A stretch of DNA of 64,000 bases from Treponema sp. GTDB taxonomy: Bacteria > Spirochaetota > Spirochaetia > Treponematales > Breznakiellaceae. Both the position numbers and the translations under genes were made by a program. The stretch lies in assembly GCA_009784935.1 (NCBI GenBank), contig WQXI01000007.1:1-64000 (forward strand), written 5' to 3'. Shown here in pieces: positions 9,240 to 18,978 of the stretch; within the stretch, counting starts at the first letter, position 1, and every line of letters starts with the position of its first letter. The notes under the pieces are model-generated. The model saw nothing but the letters and a program-made list of their open reading frames with translations, was not told the DNA's origin and did no database searches.

Positions 9240-10358
9240 TTGGCAAAAGAAAAAAAGAGAATAAAAAAACGCAAAAATGCGGTTTTTTCATTTTTAATCA
9301 GTCTAACTTCGCTGTTAATTAAAATCATACTGGTTCTTATTCCATTAGCGCTTGGCGTTTTTATGTATTTTAATTCTCCTATTAATACAGAAATACGCTT
9401 AAATTATTCTGATAGTGACGCGATTAGAATCGACGAAGACGGAAGCTATCTTATTGATGTACGCAGAGGAGAAACATCGCAGTCTGTAGGTATGCGGCTG
9501 GAAAGAAACGGACTTATAACAAACAGATATTTTTGGAATCTATTATGCAGGTTTGAAAGCGAATATTTAAAAACAGGAACATACAGATTAAATCTTCCTG
9601 CTAGTATGCTTTCTATTCATCGTCTTTTAACATCAGGAAGAGAAGTGCTTCATAAGGTAACAGTACCAGAAGGAGTTACATTATTAAAAACTTCGAGGAT
9701 AATAGAAGAAGCGGGGATTTGTTCCGCTCAGGAGTTTCTTGCCGCGGCAAGGGATGTTTCGATAATTAGAAGTTATAATATACCTAATAATTCGATGGAA
9801 GGCTATCTATTTCCTGATACATATTTTTTTCCAAGCGGTTACCCGGGTGAACTTGTCGTAAGAAAAATGGCAGATAACTTTTTCAAAAAAATGGAAGAAA
9901 TAAGCCCGGCATTCAGAAACTTATCCATTACAGAATTAAATAATATAGTTATTATGGCTTCTATCATCGAACGCGAATACAGAGTCGCTGACGAAGCGCC
10001 GTTAATCAGCGGTGTTTTTAATAACCGTATTAGAATTAATATGGCTTTACAGTCATGCGCGACTGTAGAATATATAATTACAGAAATTCAAGGAAAACCG
10101 CATCCTAATCAAATTCTTTTTAGCGATCTGGAAATAGTAAATCCATATAATACATATAGAAACAGGGGACTGCCTCCGGGACCTATTTCGGCTCCGGGTG
10201 TAGTTGCATTAAGAGCCGCTGTGTATCCTGACAGAACAAATTACCTTTATTTCCGCGTAATAGACACATCAAGCGGAAGGCATTATTTTTCACGTACTTA
10301 TGATGAACATATCAGAGCAGGACTGCTTTATACGCCGAACCTTCGTCATAGACCTTAA
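9240..10358 (+). CDS. mltG: Endolytic murein transglycosylase
   Basis: MltG cleaves nascent peptidoglycan near the inner membrane and helps terminate glycan chains. The 372 residues comprise a basic N-terminus, one membrane segment at about 15-43, a LysM-like segment (RRGETSQSVGMRLERNG) and the YceG catalytic domain with the Glu in ASIIEREY and the closing NTYRNRGLPPGPI motif. Start TTG 9240 has AGGA eight bases upstream. Proximity to the mre/rod genes fits a role in wall elongation. Confidence 0.92.
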   Translation: MAKEKKRIKKRKNAVFSFLISLTSLLIKIILVLIPLALGVFMYFNSPINTEIRLNYSDSDAIRIDEDGSYLIDVRRGETSQSVGMRLERNGLITNRYFWNLLCRFESEYLKTGTYRLNLPASMLSIHRLLTSGREVLHKVTVPEGVTLLKTSRIIEEAGICSAQEFLAAARDVSIIRSYNIPNNSMEGYLFPDTYFFPSGYPGELVVRKMADNFFKKMEEISPAFRNLSITELNNIVIMASIIEREYRVADEAPLISGVFNNRIRINMALQSCATVEYIITEIQGKPHPNQILFSDLEIVNPYNTYRNRGLPPGPISAPGVVALRAAVYPDRTNYLYFRVIDTSSGRHYFSRTYDEHIRAGLLYTPNLRHRP

Positions 10359-10412
10359 GTTAAACTTTTAAGTTAACGCTATTTGCTGTAAATTAAAAAA
10401 GGAGTTTCTTTT

Positions 10413-12221
10413 TTGATATCCAAAACAACTATTTCCGAAGTGAATAACAGACTTGACGCTGTTACGGTTGTCGGAGATTATGTTCGTCTCGAACAAAAAA
10501 GCGGCAGATGGTGGGGAAGGTGTCCTTTTCATGGAGGCGGTCAGGAAAAAACTCCGTCATTTAAAGTTGATCCGGATTTAAAAATGTATCACTGCTTTGG
10601 CTGTTCTAAAGGTGGCAGTGTTATAAGTTTTGTGATGGAAATGGATAAATTAACTTATCCCGAAGCAATAAAAAATCTTGCAAAAAAAATGGGAATAGAA
10701 GTTATTTATGATAACGACAAGGACAATAATTATGAACAGAATAATACATTAAAAGAAGAACTTTATGAATTATATGCAAGAACAACTGTTACGTTTCAGC
10801 ATTTTTTAAAAGAAAAACCGCAGGGGAAAGAAGCGTTAAAATATATTAAAGAAAGAGGATTTAGCATCGAAACTATCGAAACGTTTAAGCTTGGATTTTC
10901 TCCGCAAGACAGGGATTTTTTATTTAATTTTTTAAAGCAAAAAGGATATTCAGAAGAGTTTCTAGGAAAGTCCGGATTGTTTTCTTCTAACTATAAAAAT
11001 ATACCTCTTTTTTCCGGCAGGCTCATGTTTCCCATAACAGACAGACAGGGAAGGATAAACGCGTTTGGAGGGAGGGCTCTGCCCGGACTTCAATCTGACA
11101 ACAGGGAAACGCCTAAGTACATTAACTCACCGGAAACTGAAATCTATAAAAAAGGCCAAACATTATTCGCATTAGATCTTGCAAAAAATGAGATGAGGCA
11201 GACTAAAACCGTATACCTTGCCGAAGGCTATATTGACGTAATGGCGCTCCATCAGGCAGGTATTTTAAACTCTGTCGCTCCGCTTGGAACAGCTTTCACA
11301 GATGAACAAGCGGCATGGCTTAGACGATGGGTGGAGAAAGTAATCTTAATTTTTGACAATGACGAAGCCGGAAAAAAAGCGGCATATAAGGCGATAATTA
11401 CCTGCCGTAAGAACGGCTTAATTTGTTCTGTCGCTGATCCGCAAAAAGACCCGGATTTGACAGAAGAATCCGGAATTTTCAAGGATCCGGCGGATATTTT
11501 GCATAAATTTGGCCCTGATATATTGAAAAAAAAGATGAAATTCATTATAAATGACTTTGAGTACTTAATTTCTCAAAATCAAAGCGGCGTAAATAGTGTG
11601 TCATTTATGTTTCAATATTTGGAGGCTTTGGATTCTGAGGTTGAACGCTCGGACAGTATAAGCAGAATTGCCGACATTTACAGAATCGAAAGAAATGCGG
11701 TTCAAAAGGATTATTTACAATGGAAATCTGCAGGAGGTTCCAGGGTTTCTTCTGATAAGCAGGAAAGTCAAAAAGTTGATCTGCAGATCCGCAGGAATTC
11801 GGATCTTAGCCTGCTTACAGTTGTCGCATTAAATATGGAACTTTACAGCGAGTTTCGTTCGGCAATGGAAATAAAGGAGATTGAAGATCCTGCTGCCAAG
11901 GAACTGTTTATAGTATTAGAAGAATGTTTTAAGTATGATGAAACAGGACTTGATGCATTGCTGCTGCGGATAAACGACAATGCATTGCGGAATTATATTT
12001 CTGACAAGGCTGTTTCCGGAGAATTTAAAGTTAATGTGCATAGGTTTATGGAGGATGGAATAAACAAGATTAGAAGAAAAAGACTTGATAAAAGACTTAC
12101 AGAAATAAACGCTTTAATGCGGGAAAGCGAACGAAACGGCGAAGATATTGTTAATATCGATGAATTACTGGCAGAAAAAAAATCCATTGATTCACAAATA
12201 AGAAAACTGGAAGGCAGATAG
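10413..12221 (+). CDS. dnaG: DNA primase
   Basis: DnaG makes the RNA primers for replication. The 602-residue protein has a CHC2 zinc finger (CPFH, then CFGC), the TOPRIM catalytic core (AEGYIDVMALHQAG; DNDEAG) and a helical C-terminal helicase-binding region. Start is TTG 10413 preceded by AAAAGGAG. Only three bases separate it from rpoD, giving the dnaG-rpoD core of the macromolecular-synthesis operon; rpsU is absent here. Confidence 0.96.
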   Translation: MISKTTISEVNNRLDAVTVVGDYVRLEQKSGRWWGRCPFHGGGQEKTPSFKVDPDLKMYHCFGCSKGGSVISFVMEMDKLTYPEAIKNLAKKMGIEVIYDNDKDNNYEQNNTLKEELYELYARTTVTFQHFLKEKPQGKEALKYIKERGFSIETIETFKLGFSPQDRDFLFNFLKQKGYSEEFLGKSGLFSSNYKNIPLFSGRLMFPITDRQGRINAFGGRALPGLQSDNRETPKYINSPETEIYKKGQTLFALDLAKNEMRQTKTVYLAEGYIDVMALHQAGILNSVAPLGTAFTDEQAAWLRRWVEKVILIFDNDEAGKKAAYKAIITCRKNGLICSVADPQKDPDLTEESGIFKDPADILHKFGPDILKKKMKFIINDFEYLISQNQSGVNSVSFMFQYLEALDSEVERSDSISRIADIYRIERNAVQKDYLQWKSAGGSRVSSDKQESQKVDLQIRRNSDLSLLTVVALNMELYSEFRSAMEIKEIEDPAAKELFIVLEECFKYDETGLDALLLRINDNALRNYISDKAVSGEFKVNVHRFMEDGINKIRRKRLDKRLTEINALMRESERNGEDIVNIDELLAEKKSIDSQIRKLEGR

Positions 12222-12224
12222 TTA

Positions 12225-14114
12225 ATGTTAAATTATTTTAGGTCTAGAGTAAAAAAACCGTCTCCTTTTGCAGGTCATTTTTATTCTTCTAAAACAAAAA
12301 AATACATAACTGCTAAAAAAGAAAAAACGGCTCTTAATAACGGAATAAACGCAGACGAAAATATTGACCAGACAATTTCTGATCCTGCTATAATTAAACT
12401 ATTAGAATATGCAAAAGTAAAAAATACTCTTTCTTACGAAGAACTATCTGATTTTCTCCCAGAACATATTACAAACTCTGACAAGATCGAACAGGTTCTT
12501 ATACTTTTGGAATCCAACAATGTCCAATTGATAGAAGAAGACAGCGCATCTGACGAAGATGAAGCCGACCCGAGAAAAGATCAGGGAAATTCAAAAAAGA
12601 GAGCCGCTTCTGCGGGAACAGATAAGGATTCTTCTCTTGTAGATGATCCAATAAGATTATACTTAAGAGAAATAGGAAGAGAACATCTCTTAACAGCAGA
12701 ACAGGAAATAGAACTTTCTAAAAAAATGGAAGAGGGCGAAAACATTGTAAAAAATGTAATAAGAAGATCCGGCATGGTTATACCGGAATTTTATGCTATC
12801 GCTCAAAAAGCATTTTCTAAAAGGGATCTCCGCGAATTAAACCTTTCTAAAAAAGAAATAACAGAATACATGACCGAGTGCAGAAGACTTAATCAATTTT
12901 ATAAAGATACACTGCGCGCGGTTCAGGTAGATTTAAAAAATTATATGGAATTAAAAAAACAGCTTATCATAAGGGATATTGACTACAAAGAAGATAAGGA
13001 TTGTTCTAACATAAGAAAAAGAATAATGAAGCTTATTAAGAACACGCAGTTACACCCGGAAGAAATCCAGTTGTTCTCTGACAAGTTTATTATTGCGTCT
13101 AAAAAAATTAAACGATATATCAAAGAACAGGAAAGGCTGGAAAAACACTTAAAGGTCGGTTCTGTAAAAGAACTGCGCACCCTCGGCAGATGCCTTACTA
13201 TAAAACCAGAAAGAGAAAAACTAGAAGACGAACTTGGTCTTTCTTCTGACGAGATAAAAGAAAAAATAAGGCTTATTCAAGTAACAGAAAAAAAACTAAA
13301 AGCTATGGAAACCGAATTTGAAGAGCCGATTGACAGCATTAATCAAATGGCAAGCGAAATATTTCATGGCCGCATAATGATGAAGAATGCCAAAGATAAA
13401 CTTATAAGGGCAAACCTTAGGCTGGTTGTTTCTATAGCAAAAAAATATACAAACAGAGGATTGCATTTCTTTGATCTCGTACAGGAAGGAAACATTGGTC
13501 TTATTAAAGCCGTAGAAAAATTTGAATATCAAAAAGGATTTAAATTTTCTACTTATGCGACATGGTGGATACGTCAGGCAATTACCCGCTCAATTTCTGA
13601 TCAGGCAAGAACAATCCGCGTTCCTGTTCATATGATCGAGCAGATAAACAAGGTTGTAAGAGAGTCAAGACAGCTGTTACAGTCGCTTGGAAGAGAGCCG
13701 ACTGATGAAGAAATCGCGGAAAAACTCGGCGGAAGCTGGACAGCGATTCGCGTAAAATCTGTAAAAAATGTCGCGCGCGAACCTATAAGCTTAGAAACAC
13801 CGATCGGCGAAGAAGAAGATTCGCTTTTGGGCGACTTTATCGAAGATAAAGATGTAGAAAATCCGGCTAACCAAACGGCATTTAAAGTATTGCAGGAACA
13901 GCTTGGCGGAGTTTTATCTACGCTTCCTGCGCGCGAACAGGAAGTTCTAAAAATGCGCTTTGGTCTTGATGATGGTTATTCTCTTACACTCGAAGAAGTA
14001 GGATTATATTTTAATGTAACGCGCGAAAGGATTAGGCAGATAGAGGCAAAAGCTTTAAGGCGTCTTAGACACCCAAGAAGAAGCCGTCCTTTAAAAGATT
14101 ATCTGGATCATTAA
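12225..14114 (+). CDS. rpoD: Primary sigma factor (sigma-70)
   Basis: The housekeeping sigma factor directs RNA polymerase to -35/-10 promoters. The 629-residue protein has an N-terminal region 1.1, region 1.2 ([21 protein letters not shown]), a long non-conserved insert, region 2 with the core/-10 helices ([36 protein letters not shown]), region 3 and a region 4 helix-turn-helix ending in [20 protein letters not shown]. These match near-consensus sigma-70 promoters seen elsewhere in the window. The ribosome site is weak, suggesting coupling to dnaG. Confidence 0.97.
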   Translation: MLNYFRSRVKKPSPFAGHFYSSKTKKYITAKKEKTALNNGINADENIDQTISDPAIIKLLEYAKVKNTLSYEELSDFLPEHITNSDKIEQVLILLESNNVQLIEEDSASDEDEADPRKDQGNSKKRAASAGTDKDSSLVDDPIRLYLREIGREHLLTAEQEIELSKKMEEGENIVKNVIRRSGMVIPEFYAIAQKAFSKRDLRELNLSKKEITEYMTECRRLNQFYKDTLRAVQVDLKNYMELKKQLIIRDIDYKEDKDCSNIRKRIMKLIKNTQLHPEEIQLFSDKFIIASKKIKRYIKEQERLEKHLKVGSVKELRTLGRCLTIKPEREKLEDELGLSSDEIKEKIRLIQVTEKKLKAMETEFEEPIDSINQMASEIFHGRIMMKNAKDKLIRANLRLVVSIAKKYTNRGLHFFDLVQEGNIGLIKAVEKFEYQKGFKFSTYATWWIRQAITRSISDQARTIRVPVHMIEQINKVVRESRQLLQSLGREPTDEEIAEKLGGSWTAIRVKSVKNVAREPISLETPIGEEEDSLLGDFIEDKDVENPANQTAFKVLQEQLGGVLSTLPAREQEVLKMRFGLDDGYSLTLEEVGLYFNVTRERIRQIEAKALRRLRHPRRSRPLKDYLDH

Positions 14115-14182
14115 AATGGTCTATTGGATTAGAAGTCTATTGAAATGGGAATAAGACATAAATATTTTTGGAGGGAAACATT

Positions 14183-15022
14183 ATGGTAACAGAAAACGAT
14201 TTGGATAAACTAAGATCTTTACAGGATATTATTTACGAAAAAATCGGACTGGAAAAAAGCATTCAGGAAATACCCAAACTCTTGGGAACTCAGGAAGAAC
14301 TTTTGAACAGGTTAAAGAAAACCTTTATCGAAATAAACGCAGAGTACGAAAAAATTAAAGCGGAAGAAATCGATTATAAGAACAGGCTGTTCGAAGCTGA
14401 ATCTACAAGAGAAAAAGCCGAAAAAAACATAGCCAATATCAGCACTCAAAGAGAATACGAAGCTCTCGACAAGGAAAGAAAAGACGCAATAGAAAGAGAA
14501 CAGCTCTACAGAAAAGAACTTCAGCAAAAAGAAAGGTCTATTTCTGAACTTGATAAAAAAATTAAACAGCAGACCTCTTTGATAGAAAGCCAGGAAAAAG
14601 ATATCGAAGACCGCAGAAAAAAGATCGAAAACGAAATTAACGATAAACAAAAACAGATTGACGGCCTCAAAAAGAAAGAAAACAAATTGACAGAAAACCT
14701 TGATACAGAAGTTGTCTTTAAATTTGAAAGAATCATCAAAAATAAAATGGGCGTAGGAATTGTAGCTATTAAAGGCAATGTCTGCATGGGCTGCCATATG
14801 ATACTTCCTGTCCAGTTTGCCAACGAAGTCAGAATTGGCGAAGATTTCATTTTCTGTCCCTATTGTTCCCGTATCCTTTTTTATGAAGAATCAGCAGAAG
14901 GCGAAGAAGACTTCTTTAATACCGAAGATACTGGAGCCCTCTCAGACCTTGACGAAGAAGAGGAAGAATACGAAGATGATGATGAAGAAGAGGAGATCAT
15001 TAACATCGACTCCGAAGAATAG
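14183..15022 (+). CDS. Coiled-coil C4 zinc-ribbon protein
   Basis: A 279-residue protein: a long charged coiled coil at about 10-185, then a zinc ribbon (CMGCHMIL with CPYC) and a very acidic tail of Glu/Asp. This is the zf-RING_7 (PF02591-like) family, which is widespread but of unsettled function. ATG 14183 is preferred over the upstream in-frame TTG 14168 because GGAGGG at 14170-14175 is spaced seven bases from the ATG. It sits between rpoD and rnpB. Confidence 0.86.
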   Translation: MVTENDLDKLRSLQDIIYEKIGLEKSIQEIPKLLGTQEELLNRLKKTFIEINAEYEKIKAEEIDYKNRLFEAESTREKAEKNIANISTQREYEALDKERKDAIEREQLYRKELQQKERSISELDKKIKQQTSLIESQEKDIEDRRKKIENEINDKQKQIDGLKKKENKLTENLDTEVVFKFERIIKNKMGVGIVAIKGNVCMGCHMILPVQFANEVRIGEDFIFCPYCSRILFYEESAEGEEDFFNTEDTGALSDLDEEEEEYEDDDEEEEIINIDSEE

Positions 15023-15030
15023 TTTATTAC

Positions 15031-15543
15031 AGCGATGAACCATGCTGCCGCTTTGCCGTAAAATACGAAGTATTTTACGGCGGGGAGGAAAGTCCGGGCT
15101 CCGCAGGGTATGATGCCGGGTAACTCCCGGGTGACAAAGCCTAAGAAATTAGGTTCTGTCAACAGACAGCGCAACAGAAAGTATACCGCCCGTTTATTCG
15201 GGTAAGGGTGAAATGGCGGGGTAAGAGCCCGCCTCGGCATTGGCAACAATGCCGGAAAGATCCCAGCGGGATTGATGCTATTTGGGATAATTGGCATGAG
15301 TTTTGCTTTAGCAAAACTCACCGCCTTTTCCCAACGGCATTCTGCCGTTGGGAAAAGGCAAGCCTCATCAGGAGCAAGGTTAAACAGCGTAATTATTCAC
15401 GCCTAGCGTGATTAAGCCGGCTTCCCGCCGGTTAAACGCGGGTAAACTGCTAAAAATTGCTGGAAACAGCCGTTTTAGACAGATGGCAGCGTTAATATAG
15501 CCAAAGGCTATATTTTACAGAACCCGGCTTATGGTTTATCGCT
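15031..15543 (+). ncRNA. rnpB: RNase P RNA (type A, enlarged)
   Basis: The catalytic RNA that matures tRNA 5' ends. Conserved blocks are GGAGGAAAGTCCGGGCTCC, ACAGAAAGTATACCGCC, AAGGGTGAAATGG with GGTAAGAGCCCGCC, GGAGCAAGGTTAAACAG and AGAACCCGGCTTATGG. P1 is AGCGATGAACCAT (15031-15043) paired with ATGGTTTATCGCT (15531-15543); a T-run follows at 15543-15550. At about 513 bases it is well over the usual 350-400 because of perfect hairpins at 15055-15081, 15297-15320, 15323-15359 and 15494-15514. Confidence 0.95.
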
Positions 15544-15558
15544 TTTTTTTAAATCTCA

Positions 15559-15587
15559 TTGACTATTGAACGATTTTTCTTTAGAAT
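15559..15587 (+). promoter_or_regulatory. Putative promoter of the TPR-mreBCD operon
   Basis: TTGACT at 15559-15564, a 17-base spacer and TAGAAT at 15582-15587. It lies just after the rnpB T-run and predicts a start about nine bases before the TPR-gene ATG at 15603. Confidence 0.5.
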
Positions 15588-15602
15588 TCACTATATAAGG
15601 CA

Positions 15603-16541
15603 ATGTTAAGCAATAAAACATGGTCCAGTTACGGGCGTCATATATACCTTCTCAAGAGAATTCGCTCCATTGGCATTATTTTTGCCGCTGTTCTTGCGAT
15701 TGTTATGTCAATATTCTTTTTTTCACAATTAAGAAGTTCTGTAACTAATGAAAGACGCGAAATTCTGCGCGTTTGGAATGATGGAAACTATGAACAAGCA
15801 TATAATATCAGCAAAAATGCTCTTTTAGAAAAACCTGTTGATTATTTTTTACTGACAATAAACGGTTTTTCTGCATATCAAATGGGAATTTCTCAAATTA
15901 ACAATCAAAGTACATTAAAATTTATTAATGAATGTATTTTTTCTTTAAGAAAAGCAGTAATGAAAAAAGAAGCCGCAAAAGACGGACGGGTTTATTATGT
16001 TTTAGGAAAAGCATACGGTCACAAAGGAGCGGAATACGCTGACCTTGCAGTAAAATATCTAGAAATGGCAAGAAAACTTTCGTATAACGCGCAGGATATT
16101 CCGGAGTTTCTCGGACTTGCATATGCCGCTTACGGTGATTACAGAAGCAGTATCGCGGCGTTTTCTATGGCGTTTGTTCCCGGCAAAGCAGCTTCTGACA
16201 ATTTATTATTATCAATAGCAAGATCATACATAGCAATGGATGATTATCAAATGGCTTACGGTTATCTTTTAAGATGCGTAGAAACATCCCCTGATTCCAG
16301 AGCAGTTGCAATGTCACGTTTAATGTTAGCTGAAATTTACAGAAATACAGAAGAATTTTCAAAAGCAGAAGAACAATACAGAAAAATACTAGAAGATTCC
16401 GGAGAAAATGCGGAGGTGCGTTTTCAGCTTGGAGAACTTTATCACTTAATAGGAGACACGACTAGAGCGCGTTCTGAATGGAGAACGGCATACAGACAAG
16501 ATCCCTCTCATTCGAGAGCTAGAGCGCGGCTTAATATATAA
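15603..16541 (+). CDS. Membrane-anchored TPR protein ahead of mreB
   Basis: A 312-residue protein with a basic N-terminus, one membrane anchor at about 20-42 (IGIIFAAVLAIVMSIFFF) and six or more tetratricopeptide-like repeats through to the C-terminus (for example GRVYYVLGKAYGHKGAEYAD and AEVRFQLGELYHLIGDTTRA). It starts the cell-shape cluster, 12 bases before mreB, so it is probably a partner or scaffold of the elongation machinery. That role is inferred from position only. Confidence 0.85.
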   Translation: MLSNKTWSSYGRHIYLLKRIRSIGIIFAAVLAIVMSIFFFSQLRSSVTNERREILRVWNDGNYEQAYNISKNALLEKPVDYFLLTINGFSAYQMGISQINNQSTLKFINECIFSLRKAVMKKEAAKDGRVYYVLGKAYGHKGAEYADLAVKYLEMARKLSYNAQDIPEFLGLAYAAYGDYRSSIAAFSMAFVPGKAASDNLLLSIARSYIAMDDYQMAYGYLLRCVETSPDSRAVAMSRLMLAEIYRNTEEFSKAEEQYRKILEDSGENAEVRFQLGELYHLIGDTTRARSEWRTAYRQDPSHSRARARLNI

Positions 16542-16553
16542 AAGGAGTTAAAC

Positions 16554-17582
16554 ATGTTCGGCAATATTTCATCGGATTTTGGAATTGATTTAGGTACCTG
16601 TAATACCCTTATTTACATAAAGGGAAAAGGCATAGTGTTAAACGAGCCTTCTGTTGTCGCGGTAGAACGCGGAACAAAAAAAATTGTAGCGGTAGGCTCT
16701 GACGCAAAAAGAATGTTGTGGAAAACTCCAGAAAACATAATCGCGATTAGACCTATGCGTGACGGCGTTATTGCCGATATCGAATCAACAGAAAAAATGA
16801 TCAGATGTTTTATAGATCGTATTTTTCCGCGTTATCGTTTTATTAAGCCAAGAATGGTAATCGGCGTTCCTTCGTGCATAACAGAAGTTGAAAGACGCGC
16901 AGTAGAAGAGGGCGCTTACAAATCCGGCGCGAGAGAAGTCCGCGTTATAGAAGAAAGCCTTGCAGCTGCAATCGGAGCTGATATTCCGATTAGAGAGCCG
17001 GCAGGACATATGATACTCGATATCGGCGGCGGTACTACAGAAATTTCTGTTATCTCTCTCGGCGGCATGGTTGTTACAAGCGCGATTCGAGTCGGCGGCG
17101 ATGAATTTGATGATTCAATAATTAAGCATATCCGCAGTGTTCACAATCTTATAATCGGCGAGCAGATGGCAGAACGCCTTAAAATAGAAATCGGAAACGC
17201 TTCTCCTGACAGAATAATCGATAAGATGGAAGTCAAAGGAAACGATGCAATTACAGGTCTTCCGCGAAGACTGGAAATTGATTCTGTAGAAGTAAGAGAA
17301 GCTCTGCGTGATCCAATTACGCAAATCATAGATGAAATTAAAACTGTTCTTGGAAAGACACCGCCGGAACTTGCTGCGGATATTGTTGACCGCGGAATTG
17401 TAATGGCAGGCGGCGGCTCGCTTCTTAAAGGGCTTGATAAACTTATACAAAAAGAAACCGGCGTTCCCGCGATTATCGCAGAACAACCGGAAATTTGCGT
17501 AGCTCTCGGAGCCGGTAAGTATTTTGATTATATCAAGGGTGCTGATCTTACAAAGAATATCTATGACAGACTAAATGGATAA
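16554..17582 (+). CDS. mreB: Rod-shape actin MreB
   Basis: MreB forms membrane-associated filaments that organise lateral wall synthesis. The 342 residues include phosphate-1 ([19 protein letters not shown]), [15 protein letters not shown] (phosphate-2) and [12 protein letters not shown] (adenosine motif). Ribosome site AAAGGAG lies 6 bases before ATG. It is followed after six bases by mreC, in the conserved mreB-mreC-mreD order. Confidence 0.97.
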   Translation: MFGNISSDFGIDLGTCNTLIYIKGKGIVLNEPSVVAVERGTKKIVAVGSDAKRMLWKTPENIIAIRPMRDGVIADIESTEKMIRCFIDRIFPRYRFIKPRMVIGVPSCITEVERRAVEEGAYKSGAREVRVIEESLAAAIGADIPIREPAGHMILDIGGGTTEISVISLGGMVVTSAIRVGGDEFDDSIIKHIRSVHNLIIGEQMAERLKIEIGNASPDRIIDKMEVKGNDAITGLPRRLEIDSVEVREALRDPITQIIDEIKTVLGKTPPELAADIVDRGIVMAGGGSLLKGLDKLIQKETGVPAIIAEQPEICVALGAGKYFDYIKGADLTKNIYDRLNG

Positions 17583-17588
17583 AACTTT

Positions 17589-18479
17589 ATGAGGCGAATC
17601 CTTGGTTTATTATCGCGAGGCGGCAAAATACAGGGCGCTCAGGCTAATATATTTGTTTTTGTTATACTAATTATAGTCTCTTCGATAATGCTTTTGATCT
17701 CTGGTAATACTTTTTCTTTTGATATAAAGAACGCGGGACTTTCTATTTTTTCCGGGATCAGAGGGGGGATTTATGAACTATCTTCGTTCCTTTCCCGGAC
17801 TGTGCTTTCTATAAAAGAGCTTTCCAATTTACGCGACGAACACGCAGATCTTTTAAGGCAGCTTGACCGTTTTGAAGAACTCGAACGCAGTAATGCAGAA
17901 ATCTATCAGGAAAATATCCGTCTAAAAGAACAGCTTGATTTTTCCAGAACGCTTCGCTACCGCAGAATACCTGCTCAAATTTCGGGAAGAGATCCTGATA
18001 ATTTATTTTCTGCCATTGTTGTAAACAAAGGAAGCTTCTCAGGAGTTTCTAATAACATGGCAGTAGTCGCATGGCAGAACGGAACACAGGCTCTTGTAGG
18101 AAGAGTTATTCAAACAGGTATTTTTGAATGTCTTGTTATGCCGGTTTTTGATATGAACTCCCTTGTTTCAGCAAGGCTTTCGGTTTCCCGTTTTGAAGGA
18201 ATTATAGAAGGTCAGGGAGACAGAGACACGCCTCTTTTAATGCGTTTTGTTCCGAGAAGAGCAAGGGAAGAAATAAACATAGGCGATATTGTTGTTACAT
18301 CAGGTATGGGGGGCGTATTTCCTTCCGGCATAAATATTGGCCGCGTAAATGTTGTTAACACGCTAGAATACGAAACAACATTAGAAATAGAAGTTATACC
18401 TATGATAGATTTTTCCAGGCTGGAATATGTTTTTATTATAGAAGCGGAAAATCTTGATATAGTTACATTTGGGGATTAA
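17589..18479 (+). CDS. mreC: Rod-shape protein MreC
   Basis: MreC is a bitopic membrane protein linking MreB to the periplasmic wall enzymes. The 296 residues show one membrane segment at about 22-42, a coiled coil at about 70-118 (DEHADLLRQLDRFEELERSN) and two beta domains with the family segment GDIVVTSGMGGVFPSGINIG. It lies between mreB and mreD with two-to-six-base gaps. Confidence 0.95.
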   Translation: MRRILGLLSRGGKIQGAQANIFVFVILIIVSSIMLLISGNTFSFDIKNAGLSIFSGIRGGIYELSSFLSRTVLSIKELSNLRDEHADLLRQLDRFEELERSNAEIYQENIRLKEQLDFSRTLRYRRIPAQISGRDPDNLFSAIVVNKGSFSGVSNNMAVVAWQNGTQALVGRVIQTGIFECLVMPVFDMNSLVSARLSVSRFEGIIEGQGDRDTPLLMRFVPRRAREEINIGDIVVTSGMGGVFPSGINIGRVNVVNTLEYETTLEIEVIPMIDFSRLEYVFIIEAENLDIVTFGD

Positions 18480-18481
18480 CA

Positions 18482-18976
18482 ATGATAAGAAGCATTGTAT
18501 GGACAGTTGTTTTCGGTGTTGTCGCGATTATTTTGCAGTCTGCGGTAATAGGTATGATTCCGATATTCGAAATTAAACCGGATTTACTTTTGTGCGTTAT
18601 AGTTTTTTCCGCGTATGTAAACGGAACTATGACAGGACAAGTATCAGGTTTTTTTGCAGGATTAATGCAGGATTTTTTATCTCAGAGTCCGCTGGGATTA
18701 AATTGCCTTGTACGCACAGTAATAGGCGCGCTTGCCGGTCTTTTTAAGGGAGCTTTTTTTCTTGATTTAATTTTTATGCCGGCTATTCTTTGCGCGCTTG
18801 CAACATTATTAAAAGCGCTTGTAACTTTGCTGCTTCATTTATTTATGGGCTCGGTTATTCCAAACCCGTTCGTTGATACCGGTATTTGGGTCGAGCTTGG
18901 GCTTAACTCTTTATTTGCTCCTCTTTTATTTTTATTGCTTAAAAATTTTAAACCAATATACGCAGGAAGAGGCTGA
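18482..18976 (+). CDS. mreD: Rod-shape protein MreD
   Basis: A 164-residue polytopic protein with about five hydrophobic segments. The acidic PDLLLCVIVFSAYVNG stretch and the following GFFAGLMQDFLS motif are typical of MreD. It works with MreC and PBP2 in the elongasome. Sequence conservation in the family is low, and the call is helped by its place between mreC and mrdA. Confidence 0.92.
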   Translation: MIRSIVWTVVFGVVAIILQSAVIGMIPIFEIKPDLLLCVIVFSAYVNGTMTGQVSGFFAGLMQDFLSQSPLGLNCLVRTVIGALAGLFKGAFFLDLIFMPAILCALATLLKALVTLLLHLFMGSVIPNPFVDTGIWVELGLNSLFAPLLFLLLKNFKPIYAGRG

Positions 18977-18978
18977 GT

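Noticed and set aside
14312-14797. 161-codon minus-strand ORF
   Set aside because: It is antisense to the coiled-coil protein and very Phe-rich, as expected for the complement of GAA/AAA codons.
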